This document shows positions 1 to 7,843 of a stretch of 64,000 nucleotides of DNA, one piece after another. Source of the DNA: Terasakiella pusilla DSM 6293 (GTDB taxonomy: Bacteria; Pseudomonadota; Alphaproteobacteria; Rhodospirillales; Terasakiellaceae). A model generated the notes under the pieces. That model was not told the origin of the DNA and ran no database searches. It worked only from the letters and a program-made list of their open reading frames with translations. Position 1 is the stretch's first letter, and each line of letters begins with the position of its first letter. The DNA lies in assembly GCF_000688235.1 (NCBI RefSeq), contig NZ_JHYO01000004.1:62001-126000 (forward strand), in the 5' to 3' direction. Position numbers and translations under genes: made by a program.

Positions 1-292
1 AGATGCGACCACAGATTTCTGGCAGAGAGTTGGTTTCTTGGGAGACATGATAGGCATCTTCCAGACGGCCTGCAGCCACAAGGCGCAACCAGTCGGGGAT
101 GTTATTGCTGACAGGGCAGGCAACGGAACAGTAAGGGATGCCACATTGTTCACAACGTGACGCTTGCTCTTGCGCTTTTTCAATGGTGAAGCGTGCGTAA
201 ATTTCGTTGAAATCCTGTTTGCGCTCTTCGGCAGTACGTTTGTCGGGGTAGTTTTGCCCGATAGTGACGAACTGCATCATTTTTTCAGCCAT
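1..292 (-). CDS. gltD: Glutamate synthase (NADPH) small subunit, N-terminal part
   Basis: This is the first 97 residues of a gene that runs off the left edge. GltD is the iron-sulfur flavoprotein subunit that passes electrons from NADPH to the large GOGAT subunit for glutamate synthesis from glutamine and 2-oxoglutarate. Visible support is the N-terminal cysteine cluster with Cys47, Cys50, Cys55 and Cys59 (CEQCGIPYC followed by ACP), the ligand set for a low-potential 4Fe-4S cluster in GltD and its relatives, followed by the usual NNIPDWL stretch. The start is the ATG at 290-292. Related proteins such as the dihydropyrimidine dehydrogenase or NfnB-type subunits share the cluster, but MMQFVTI and the spacing fit GltD best. 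The FAD and NADPH domains lie outside the window. Confidence 0.88.
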   Translation of the reverse strand, partial: MAEKMMQFVTIGQNYPDKRTAEERKQDFNEIYARFTIEKAQEQASRCEQCGIPYCSVACPVSNNIPDWLRLVAAGRLEDAYHVSQETNSLPEICGRI

Positions 293-632
293 CTTTTAGG
301 TCTCCAGTTCCTCTTGTTAAAGAGTTGTCTTTTATAAAGTTATGCGTTCAAAGCCTGTGTGCACAGCGCTGGCACGATGAGAAGGCGAACAGCGTTGAGT
401 TTGGTATGAGGGATAGTTGTGCATAAATCAAGAAAAAAACGACATATAGGTCAGCTATATTGACCTATTATGAGATTCTGGCGTGGAAACAGATGCCTCG
501 GCGTCTCGGTATTTCGTGTGCATCTGCAATAAGTAGTACCGAAATTGTACTAACTTAGTTTTTGGGGGTCGAATCCTATCGTGTTATATAAGCTGAATTC
601 AAAAAAACAGGTCATGCAGGGGATCTACAGAC
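293..632. other. Intergenic region between divergent gltD and uppP
   Basis: This 340-bp stretch holds no convincing gene. It should carry the promoters of the divergent gltD and uppP genes. The one clear structure is a perfect inverted repeat at 446-468, listed separately. The last 20 bases contain an AGGGGA ribosome-binding site for the GTG start of uppP. Confidence 0.6.
446..468. promoter_or_regulatory. Inverted repeat, candidate operator upstream of gltD/uppP
   Basis: Two 8-bp arms, ATAGGTCA and TGACCTAT, are separated by 7 bp (GCTATAT), giving a perfect dyad between two divergent genes. That is the size and layout of a dimeric regulator site. The protein that binds it is unknown; I could not match it to a named consensus. 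Confidence 0.4.
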
Positions 633-1433
633 GTGACTGAACTCCATATTCTAGTGCTCGCCCTTGTTCAGGGGATTACCGAGTTTTTACCGATCAGTTC
701 TTCCGGCCATTTGGTGCTTGTCCCGATTTTTGGGGGATGGGCTGATCAGGGGCTCATGATGGATGTTGCTGTCCATGTTGGCACCCTTGGCGCGGTCATG
801 ATTTATTTCTGGCGTGATATTTGGTTTATGTTGCGCGGTGTGATCCGTGTCAGCAAAGGGAAACGCGATCCGGGTGCCCGTCTTGCGGGGCTGGTTGTAT
901 TCGCGACCTTGCCGGTGATTGCGGCAGGCTTTCTTTTAAATGAATTTATCGGCCCGTCATTCCGCACGATCGAAGTCATCGGCTGGACCACATTGGGATT
1001 TGGTATACTTCTTTATATCTCAGACAAGATGGGTCTGACCATTCGCCGGGTAGAACATACCGGGATTGCCGATGCGTTGATTATTGGTCTTGCGCAATGC
1101 CTTGCCTTGATCCCCGGTACGTCGCGTTCCGGCATTACGATCGCGGCGGCTCGCTTTTTAGGCTATGAACGTGTGGATGCGGCGCGTTTTTCCATGTTGC
1201 TCTCCATCCCGGCAATTTTAGGGGCTGGCACGTTAAAAGGCTGGGAATTGTATCAAGCGGGCAATGTTCAGCTGACCAATGATGCACTGACAGCCGCCGG
1301 CCTGGCATTTGTGGCTGCGTTTATTGCCATTATGGTGATGATGGCATGGCTGAAACGCGCGTCCTTTACGCCCTTCTTTATCTATCGCTTAGTGCTGGGC
1401 ACGGGATTGCTGTATTTTGCGTATTTTACCTAA
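633..1433 (+). CDS. uppP: Undecaprenyl-diphosphatase UppP (BacA)
   Basis: This 266-residue polytopic membrane protein dephosphorylates undecaprenyl pyrophosphate to recycle the lipid carrier for peptidoglycan and other envelope polymers; overproduction gives bacitracin resistance in known members. Both hallmark motifs are present: GITEFLPISSSGHL near residues 14-27 and PGTSRSGITIAAARFLG around 161-177, which carry the catalytic Glu, Ser and Arg residues. Length matches the family. The GTG start at 633 is preceded by AGGGGA at a suitable distance. The next gene begins 33 bp downstream on the same strand, so they may be co-transcribed. Confidence 0.95.
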   Translation: MTELHILVLALVQGITEFLPISSSGHLVLVPIFGGWADQGLMMDVAVHVGTLGAVMIYFWRDIWFMLRGVIRVSKGKRDPGARLAGLVVFATLPVIAAGFLLNEFIGPSFRTIEVIGWTTLGFGILLYISDKMGLTIRRVEHTGIADALIIGLAQCLALIPGTSRSGITIAAARFLGYERVDAARFSMLLSIPAILGAGTLKGWELYQAGNVQLTNDALTAAGLAFVAAFIAIMVMMAWLKRASFTPFFIYRLVLGTGLLYFAYFT

Positions 1434-1466
1434 ATCTCGCTAGTCGTTGTATCGGGAAAATTTGTC

Positions 1467-3293
1467 GTGACTGTACATCATCAAGCGCTCGCTTTGTTAC
1501 GTAATCAGAGATTTGTAGAGGCAAAGTCTATTCTGTCGAGGCAAGTCCAACAGGTGCCGAACGACCATGTGGCTTGGTACTATTTGTCTCTTGTCGCCTA
1601 TAAACAAGGCGAGCGAGAAATCGCGATTAAACTGGTAGACAAATCTCTTTCGCTCTCTCCGCGGTATGTGGAGGCACTGCAAAATAAAGGGGTGATGTTG
1701 TCCGAGTTGGGGCACTGGCAAGAAAGTTGCGCTGTTTTAACTAAGGCACATAAGCTGGATCGCAAAAATCCAAATATCCTGAATTTATTGGCTTTGTCCT
1801 TTAAAGGTGCAGGTGAGTACGGCAAGGCGCTGGTCTTCATCAAAAAGGCGATTGCGCAAGACAAGTCTAACCCGCACCTTACTTTCAATATGGCGAATAT
1901 TTATCGTGAGAAGGGTGCTGTTGACGAGGCGCTGTCTGGCTATGAGAAGGCTTTACTTTTAAATCCTCAATTTAAGGAAGCGTATAATAACCTGAGCGCG
2001 ACACTGATAGACCTTGGTCGTTTTGAACAGGCGTTAGAGGTGTTGTCTGACGGATTAGCGACCTTTTGCGATGATCCGGAGTTGATGTTCAGCAAGGCGA
2101 AGGCTTTGTCCGGCCAGAACCAGTGGCTCCCCGCAATAGAATGTTATGATCAGGTTTTGGCAAAAGTGCCTAGCTACACACAAGCTATTGTAAACAAGAG
2201 TAATTTGCTAAAGCGCACGTTAAAATATGAGGAAGCTTGCGCGCTTTTGAGAGAGGCTTGTGATGTGTTACCACACGAGGATGTTCTGCGTTTCAACTAT
2301 GCAATGGTTTTGCAAGCGTTAGGGGCTTTTCAAGCCGCTGCGGAGTTGTTGGAGGAATTTACGCAGAGTGAAGGCGAGTTTAAAGAGACTGCGCAATTTA
2401 ACTTGTCTCTCAATTATTTGACACGCGGGGATTTTGTTGAAGGATGGCGGCTTTATGAGGCCCGTAAACATCTACCGACAACCGCGCGCAAAGTCGCGAT
2501 TGCTGATAAGCCGATCTGGCGAGGAGAACCCATCGCGGGACGTCATCTACTTGTTTATTGGGAGCAGGGGTTAGGTGACAGCCTTCAGTTCTTGCGGTAT
2601 TTGCGGTTGATTGACACGCAGGGCGGTCAGTTGATTTTTTCTTGTCAGAAGCCCTTGCATAGACTGCTTGAACGACTGACAAGTGTTGATCGTCTGGTTA
2701 TCGGCGAAACCGATTTGCAGGATGTTGACCTGGTGGTGCCGCTTTTGGATTTACCGCATCTGTTTAACACCACTCTTGACACCATACCCGCATGTGACCC
2801 TGATTTACTTGTACCACCTTTGGTGCGAAAAGAACAAAATCTCACGGTCGGTATGTGCTGGAAAGGGTCAGGCACGCATGTAAATGATTTTAACCGATCG
2901 CTGACGTTAGACCTTCTCGCACCGCTCTTTAAAACCGATCATTCTTTTGTCAGCTTGCAAGTGGCACATGATCAGTCAGAAGTCATATCCGAGCTATCTC
3001 CTTATGATGTCGAAGACTTGGGTAGCGGTTTTTCTGACTTTTTTGATACTTATAAAGCACTTGAAAAATTGGATTTAGTGATCACCGTCGATACATCTGT
3101 TGCCCATCTGGCCGCGACGATGGGTAAGCCGGTTTGGCTTTTGATCCCGTTTGTTTCTGACTTCAGGTGGTTGAAAGAGCGTGATGATTCGCCGTGGTAT
3201 CCGAGCGTCAGATTGTTTAGGCAAACTGAAATTGGGGGCTGGTCAGCCGTCATCGATCGGGTGCGCACCGCGTTGGAAGAAGGGGACTTCTAG
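1467..3293 (+). CDS. TPR protein with C-terminal glycosyltransferase-like domain
   Basis: The 608-residue product has a long N-terminal array of tetratricopeptide repeats (roughly residues 3-340; repeated signatures such as AYNNLSATLIDLGRFEQAL) and a C-terminal Rossmann-like domain from about 350. The C-terminal part contains YWEQGLGDSLQFLRYL, GMCWKGSG and TVDTSVAHLAATMGKPVW, the pattern seen in GT9/ADP-heptose-transferase-like and O-GlcNAc-transferase-related modules of bacterial TPR proteins. The TVDTSVAH segment corresponds to the nucleotide-sugar pocket. No signal peptide or membrane segment is evident, so it is probably cytoplasmic. The GTG start has only a weak ribosome-binding site. 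It may glycosylate a protein or envelope component; the substrate is unknown. Confidence 0.75.
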   Translation: MTVHHQALALLRNQRFVEAKSILSRQVQQVPNDHVAWYYLSLVAYKQGEREIAIKLVDKSLSLSPRYVEALQNKGVMLSELGHWQESCAVLTKAHKLDRKNPNILNLLALSFKGAGEYGKALVFIKKAIAQDKSNPHLTFNMANIYREKGAVDEALSGYEKALLLNPQFKEAYNNLSATLIDLGRFEQALEVLSDGLATFCDDPELMFSKAKALSGQNQWLPAIECYDQVLAKVPSYTQAIVNKSNLLKRTLKYEEACALLREACDVLPHEDVLRFNYAMVLQALGAFQAAAELLEEFTQSEGEFKETAQFNLSLNYLTRGDFVEGWRLYEARKHLPTTARKVAIADKPIWRGEPIAGRHLLVYWEQGLGDSLQFLRYLRLIDTQGGQLIFSCQKPLHRLLERLTSVDRLVIGETDLQDVDLVVPLLDLPHLFNTTLDTIPACDPDLLVPPLVRKEQNLTVGMCWKGSGTHVNDFNRSLTLDLLAPLFKTDHSFVSLQVAHDQSEVISELSPYDVEDLGSGFSDFFDTYKALEKLDLVITVDTSVAHLAATMGKPVWLLIPFVSDFRWLKERDDSPWYPSVRLFRQTEIGGWSAVIDRVRTALEEGDF

Positions 3294-3500
3294 GGCGCGT
3301 TGAGAGACGGCTGGTACATGGTTTTTGAGATGTACAAAAGTTCCAAAAAAGACACAAAGTTATTTAGGGGCTTGGTTTCTTGAAGAAATCGCCTAAATTC
3401 TGTCTAAATGATGTTTTTAGAGGCTGGTCAAAGCAAGTGTTTTCCGTTAGTGTCCGGCCCGAACATATCCAATTCTATGACATAACGCCGGAGTCGAGAC

Positions 3501-4907
3501 GTGAAGTCTATTAAACCTGTTATTATTTCTGGACGCGAAGTACACCCTATTATTGAGGGGGGCAAGGGCGTCGCAGTGTCAAATGGCCGCAGTGCCGGTG
3601 CGTTTGCGAAAGCAGGTTGTGTGGGGACATTCTCAGGTGTGAACCCGGACTCTTACGATGAAGACGGCAATCCGATCCCGCAGGTCTACAAAAACAAGAC
3701 CCGTAAGGAACGTTTTGAAGAACTGATCGCCTATGCCATCGAAGGCGGGATTGCGCAAGCGCGTATCGCTTATGAAGGGTCAGACGGTCGGGGTCGTATT
3801 CACATGAATACCCTTTGGGAAGCCGGTGGGACAGAGCGTGTGATTCACGGTGTACTTGAAGGCGCAAAAGGTCTGATCCACGGGGTTACGTGTGGCGCGG
3901 GTATGCCTTATAAAATGGCTGAAATCGCTGCCCAGTATAATGTCTATTATTACCCGATCGTTTCCAGTATGCGTGCTTTTCGCGCCTTGTGGAAACGCTC
4001 TTATTCCAAACATTCTGCCCTGTTGGGTGGTGTGGTTTACGAAGATCCGTGGAAAGCGGGCGGCCACAATGGCCTGTCCAATGCGGAACGTTATGACGAA
4101 CCGCAAGATCCCTATCCGCGTGTTGCAGAAATCCGCAAGTTTATGAACTCGGTTGGTCTGAACGATGTGCCGATCATTATGGCGGGTGGCGTCTGGTATC
4201 TGCGTGACTGGGAAGAGTGGCTGGACAATCCGGAGATCGGTCCGGTGGCCTTCCAATTTGGTTCTCGTCCGCTGCTGACACAGGAAAGCCCGATCCCTGA
4301 TAGCTGGAAACAGCGCCTCCTAAACTTGAAAGAAGGCGATGTCACGCTGAATAAATATAGCCCGACAGGGTTCTATTCGTCGCAATTGAATAACGATTTC
4401 TTGCGTGAGCTGGGCGACCGTGCGGCCCGTCAGGTGCCGTTTGCAAGAAAGCCGACCGACGAGTTGACTGGTGAAGTGAAAGTTGGTGCACGTGGTCGTT
4501 CCATCTTTGTACCTGCCGACAAACAGGCCGATGTGGAAGGCTGGATTGCTGCGGGTTACACAGAAGGAATGCGTACACCTGACGACACCATGATTTTTGT
4601 TGACCCGGATCGCGCTCAGGAAATTCTGGCGGATCAGGCGGGTTGTATGGGATGTTTGTCTGCTTGTGCGTTCTCCAACTGGGCGGACAACGAAGAAAAT
4701 ACAACAGGTCGTTTGGCGGACCCGCGTTCTTTCTGTATTCAAAAGACGCTTCAGGATATCGCTCATGGCGGTTCTGTTGAGAACAACCTTGCCTTTGCGG
4801 GCCATAATGCCTTTAAATTTGCAGATGATCCGTTGTTCCAATCCGGCCGTGACGGTCAATTCCCAACGGTTGCACAACTGGTTGATCAAATCCTAACTGG
4901 AAATTGA
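3501..4907 (+). CDS. FMN-dependent oxidoreductase of the nitronate monooxygenase family
   Basis: This 468-residue protein belongs to the nitronate monooxygenase/FabK-like TIM-barrel flavoproteins. Glycine-rich stretches such as GGKGVAVSNGRSAGAFAKAG near residue 20, IIMAGGVWYLRDWEEW and PVAFQFGSRPLLTQ (phosphate binding and active-site loops) support this. It is longer than classical family members (about 320-360 residues). The extra C-terminal part carries Cys382, Cys385, Cys389 and Cys412 (C-x2-C-x3-C-x22-C), a spacing that could bind an iron-sulfur cluster. The GTG start is supported by CGGAG at 3489-3493, 7 bp upstream. The substrate is unknown. It lies upstream of irr, but the two genes are separated by 135 bp containing a regulatory dyad. 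Confidence 0.75.
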   Translation: MKSIKPVIISGREVHPIIEGGKGVAVSNGRSAGAFAKAGCVGTFSGVNPDSYDEDGNPIPQVYKNKTRKERFEELIAYAIEGGIAQARIAYEGSDGRGRIHMNTLWEAGGTERVIHGVLEGAKGLIHGVTCGAGMPYKMAEIAAQYNVYYYPIVSSMRAFRALWKRSYSKHSALLGGVVYEDPWKAGGHNGLSNAERYDEPQDPYPRVAEIRKFMNSVGLNDVPIIMAGGVWYLRDWEEWLDNPEIGPVAFQFGSRPLLTQESPIPDSWKQRLLNLKEGDVTLNKYSPTGFYSSQLNNDFLRELGDRAARQVPFARKPTDELTGEVKVGARGRSIFVPADKQADVEGWIAAGYTEGMRTPDDTMIFVDPDRAQEILADQAGCMGCLSACAFSNWADNEENTTGRLADPRSFCIQKTLQDIAHGGSVENNLAFAGHNAFKFADDPLFQSGRDGQFPTVAQLVDQILTGN

Positions 4908-4924
4908 AGAAACTTTGACCTTAC

Positions 4925-4938
4925 TTGACATAGGTCAA
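4925..4938. promoter_or_regulatory. FNR/DNR-like box upstream of irr
   Basis: TTGACATAGGTCAA is a perfect 5-bp dyad (TTGAC and GTCAA) with a 4-bp spacer, which matches the architecture of FNR/FixK/DNR-family sites (TTGAT-N4-ATCAA and its C/G variants). It lies about 105 bp before the irr start. No such regulator gene is in the window, so occupancy is inferred. Confidence 0.5.
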
Positions 4939-5042
4939 GATTAAGCTCAAAGTTTTCTGACATATTCCGCGCAAAGTTTAAGCGTTCTAATTAAAAACTA
5001 GCAATGCGATACTAAAGTTTGCGATTTTTATAGGGGATCACC

Positions 5043-5462
5043 ATGGACAAAGTACGCCCGTTTAGCCACGCACTTGACCGCCTTCGTGATGCAGGATTGC
5101 GTCCAACGCGTCAGCGTCTGGCACTTGCGAAATTGTTGTTTGATGATTGTGATCGTCATGTCACAGCAGAACAACTGCATACAGAGGCGCTTTCCGGCAA
5201 CATTCGTGTGTCTTTGGCGACTGTGTACAATACGCTCCATCAGTTTACGGCAGCTGGTTTGCTGCGGGAGATTGTCGTTGATGCGGGTCGTTCTTACTTT
5301 GATACCAACACCTCTACCCATCATCATTTCTTTGATGAAAGCTCCGGCATGTTGACAGACGTTCCGCATGGTCAGTTGCAGGTGAGTGGTATTCCGACAC
5401 CACCAAACGGGTCGGAAATTGAAAGTGTTAACGTCGTGGTGCGTATTCGCGCCGCGTCATAA
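5043..5462 (+). CDS. irr: Iron response regulator Irr (Fur family)
   Basis: This 139-residue Fur-family protein has an N-terminal winged helix (RPTRQRLALAKLL, residues 20-32; VSLATVYNTLHQF, 56-68) and the triple histidine HHH at 93-95 seen in alphaproteobacterial Irr. Irr accumulates when heme or iron is scarce and controls heme synthesis, iron uptake and iron-protein genes. It lacks the four-cysteine structural zinc site of classical Fur (only Cys36 is present) and has no N-terminal GCPW-type heme regulatory motif, as in many Irr proteins outside Bradyrhizobium. The ATG start has GGGGA 6 bp upstream. An FNR-like box lies upstream and tandem stem-loops follow the stop codon. Sequence alone cannot fully exclude another Fur-type specificity. 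Confidence 0.85.
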   Translation: MDKVRPFSHALDRLRDAGLRPTRQRLALAKLLFDDCDRHVTAEQLHTEALSGNIRVSLATVYNTLHQFTAAGLLREIVVDAGRSYFDTNTSTHHHFFDESSGMLTDVPHGQLQVSGIPTPPNGSEIESVNVVVRIRAAS

Positions 5463-5490
5463 TTCGATCGAGCTGTCTCTTTCGAATTAT
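5459..5490 (+). other. Stem-loop overlapping the irr stop codon
   Basis: Nine-base arms ATAATTCGA (5459-5467) and TCGAATTAT (5482-5490) form a perfect hairpin with a 14-base loop. It starts in the last codon of irr, spans the TAA stop and directly abuts the terminator hairpin that follows. It may protect the 3' end of the transcript or form a tandem structure with the terminator. Confidence 0.45.
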
Positions 5491-5523
5491 AAAAGCCGGG
5501 TTCTGGGGGGGACCCGGCTTTTG
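5491..5523 (+). terminator. irr: Rho-independent terminator after irr
   Basis: AAAAGCCGGGT pairs with ACCCGGCTTTT across a G-rich loop, giving an 11-bp GC-rich stem flanked by A and T tracts. It sits between the convergent irr and TPR-protein genes and could act in both directions. Confidence 0.85.
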
Positions 5524-5547
5524 CTTGTCTGGCTTTTGGGGGCGCGC

Positions 5548-6300
5548 TTACGACCCGGAGTTGACGTCCATGCGTTCTAGATTAAGCCGTGCGGTTTCGG
5601 CTGCGTCACCAGAAGGGTCAATTTCGATAACAGCCATCCAGTCGGTGCGGGCTTCTGCATCCTTACCTTCAATACGATAGAGCATGCCACGTTCCAGCAA
5701 GGCCTCGGTGTTGCCGGGGGCAAGGGCAAGGGCGCGATGAATGTCGCTGCGCGCTTCTTCAAACCGTTCCGTCAGGCGATAGATGCTGCCGCGAAAAATC
5801 AGCGCATCCACATTCATGTCATCGAGTTCGAGGGCGGTGTTGAGATCGGAAAGGGCATCATGAAGCGAGTTTTGCGCACTGCGCATCTGGGCGCGATCCA
5901 CATAAAGTTCGGCGGAGGTGCCATCCAGTTCAATGGCGGTGGTCAGCAGGGCGCGGGCGCGATCGACCTGATTGGCAAGATACCATCCCTGGGCCGACTG
6001 GGCGAGCAGCTGGGCTTTAAACTCTTTGGACCTGCGCGAGCTATCTGCCAGACGCTCTAGTCGGTCTGCCCCATTTTCGTAACGTTTCATGGCGATCAGG
6101 GCAGTGGCGATGCAATGTTCTGCCGCTTCACCGCCGCCATAGCCTTTCCAGTTTAGCGCCATGTCGAAGGCTTTTTCAGGTTTTTCGCGGACCAACCCCA
6201 TACAGGTCTGATAGTTTTCTGCATGGTTGATGGTTTCTGCCCCGACGTGTTGAGTGGAAATTAAAAATGCGAATGCGACTAGAAATGCCTGACGTTTCAC
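5548..6300 (-). CDS. Exported TPR-repeat protein
   Basis: The product (250 residues) begins with a typical Sec signal peptide (KRQAFLVAFAFLISTQHVGA, cleavage after the AxxVGA stretch) and continues with tetratricopeptide repeats from about residue 90 onward (SAELYVDRAQMRSAQ, VDALIFRGSIYRLTERFEEA, NTEALLERGMLYRIEGKDAEA). It is predicted to be periplasmic and probably acts as a scaffold; no catalytic motif is visible. I chose the GTG at 6298-6300 because AAAGGA lies 6 bp upstream and it gives a clean signal peptide. An ATG six codons earlier (6318) is possible. It is divergent from the reductase gene at 6353. Confidence 0.72.
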   Translation of the reverse strand: MKRQAFLVAFAFLISTQHVGAETINHAENYQTCMGLVREKPEKAFDMALNWKGYGGGEAAEHCIATALIAMKRYENGADRLERLADSSRRSKEFKAQLLAQSAQGWYLANQVDRARALLTTAIELDGTSAELYVDRAQMRSAQNSLHDALSDLNTALELDDMNVDALIFRGSIYRLTERFEEARSDIHRALALAPGNTEALLERGMLYRIEGKDAEARTDWMAVIEIDPSGDAAETARLNLERMDVNSGS

Positions 6301-6352
6301 CTTAAATCCTTTAGACATAAGAAAGAGATAGAAAATGGGATTTGGTGGGTAG

Positions 6353-7216
6353 ATGAACACACTCTTTGTATTTGGTCTAGGATATTCGGCACGTTTTTTT
6401 GCAAAACAGGCCGTCGCAAAAGGCTGGCGTGTTATGGGCACCATGCGCGAACCGCAAGAGATCGACGGGATCGAGGTTTTTCCTTTCGACGGGAAAACCC
6501 ATTTCGAAGATTTTGCCGGACGACTGGAAGGGGTGACCCATGTTCTCCATTCCATCCCGCCGCATAAAGACCTTGGTGATCCACTTTATAATTTACAGCG
6601 CAAACATTTTGCGCGCCTGAAGAAGCTGCAATGGTTTGGTTATCTGTCGACGACCGGTGTTTACGGCAATGCGGACGGGGCGATGGTGGACGAAACTTTT
6701 GAACGCACACCCTCTAGCCCGCGATCCATCGCGCGCAAAGAGGCGGAGGATGCGTGGCTCGGCACAGGGTTGCCTGTCCATATTTTCCGTCTGGCGGGGA
6801 TTTATGGGCCGGGGTGTAGCACCTTTGATCAAATTAGACAGGGGCGTGCGCGCGCGATCGATAAGCCGGGACATGTGTTTTCGCGCATTCACCGCGATGA
6901 TATTGCAGGGGTGCTCTGGGCTTCTATTGCGCATCCACAACCGCAAACGGCCTATAATGTATGTGATGACCAACCGGCAGAACCCCTCAAGGTCCTGCGC
7001 GAAGCCTGCCGGATTATGGGCCATGAGATGCCACCGGTTCAAAGTTTTGAAGAAGCGGTAGAAACCATGTCTGATATGGCGCGTACATTCTGGCTGGATA
7101 ATAAAAAAGTCGATAATAGCCGCGTCAAAGAGGCTTTGGGCTATGAGTTGATGTATCCCGGTTTTAAAGAGGGGCTGGAAGCCATCTGGGCCGAGGAAAA
7201 CCATCATGACCATTGA
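6353..7216 (+). CDS. Atypical extended SDR / NAD-dependent epimerase-like protein
   Basis: This 287-residue protein has an N-terminal Rossmann fold (LFVFGLGYSARFFAKQA, residues 4-20, with a modified glycine motif) and downstream elements of extended short-chain dehydrogenases: YLSTTGVYG (106-114), HIFRLAGIYGPG, FSRIHRDDIAG and AYNVCDDQP. At the usual YxxxK site it reads SIARK, so the catalytic tyrosine appears to be replaced by serine, as in the YeeZ-like subgroup of this superfamily. It may bind NAD(P) without classical epimerase chemistry. It overlaps the next gene by 11 bp, implying co-transcription. The substrate is not known. Confidence 0.7.
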   Translation: MNTLFVFGLGYSARFFAKQAVAKGWRVMGTMREPQEIDGIEVFPFDGKTHFEDFAGRLEGVTHVLHSIPPHKDLGDPLYNLQRKHFARLKKLQWFGYLSTTGVYGNADGAMVDETFERTPSSPRSIARKEAEDAWLGTGLPVHIFRLAGIYGPGCSTFDQIRQGRARAIDKPGHVFSRIHRDDIAGVLWASIAHPQPQTAYNVCDDQPAEPLKVLREACRIMGHEMPPVQSFEEAVETMSDMARTFWLDNKKVDNSRVKEALGYELMYPGFKEGLEAIWAEENHHDH

Positions 7217-7832
7217 TGTCTTTTACATCCTCGCCATGATCGGGACGGCTGTTTTTGCCCTCTCTGGTGCGATGGCAGCGGCGCGGCAGGAACTGGATAT
7301 TTTTGGTTTTATCATTGTTGGTCTGGCACCAGCAATTGGCGGCGGGACGATCCGTGATCTGTTGATGGGGGCGGAATATGTCTTCTGGATGATTGATCTG
7401 AATTATATTTATGTTGCCAGTGTGGTCGCGATCATCGCGTTTTTTCAAGTTCATCGGCTGGATGGGAAGCGCTACACCCTACTGACATGGGCCGATGGGT
7501 TGGGATTGGCCTTGTTTACGATCATGGGCACGCAAATTGCGGTCGATCATGATCTGCATCCGGTTATTTGCGTGGCGATGGGGATGATCACAGGGACTTT
7601 TGGCGGGATGATCCGCGATGTTATTTGCAATGAAGTGCCGTTTCTGCTGCAAAAAGAAATTTATGCCCTAGCGGCAATTGCGGGAAGCTGTGCGTATATG
7701 GTGCTTATTGCGGTGGGGTTGGAAGATCAGGGCGCGATGATTATTGCCGTGGCGACAACCTTTATCGTGCGGGGGTTGGCGATTGTGTTTGGCTGGACGC
7801 TGCCCCCCTATCGGCCACATAAAAAAGAATAG
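7206..7832 (+). CDS. TRIC-type cation channel family protein (UPF0126)
   Basis: This 208-residue integral membrane protein has two homologous halves, each with a glycine-rich motif followed by IRD: GGGTIRDLLMG near residue 45 and GTFGGMIRDV near 130. This is the signature of the prokaryotic trimeric intracellular cation channel family (YadS/YicG-like), whose characterised members conduct monovalent cations. Length and about six to seven hydrophobic segments fit. The start codon lies inside the end of the preceding reductase gene (11-bp overlap), so translation is probably coupled. The physiological ion is not known. Confidence 0.85.
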   Translation: MTIDVFYILAMIGTAVFALSGAMAAARQELDIFGFIIVGLAPAIGGGTIRDLLMGAEYVFWMIDLNYIYVASVVAIIAFFQVHRLDGKRYTLLTWADGLGLALFTIMGTQIAVDHDLHPVICVAMGMITGTFGGMIRDVICNEVPFLLQKEIYALAAIAGSCAYMVLIAVGLEDQGAMIIAVATTFIVRGLAIVFGWTLPPYRPHKKE

Positions 7833-7843
7833 CTGGCAACCTG

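Noticed and set aside
563-576. GGTCGAATCC-like tRNA T-arm fragment
   Set aside because: No acceptor stem, D-arm or anticodon stem can be built around it; chance match.
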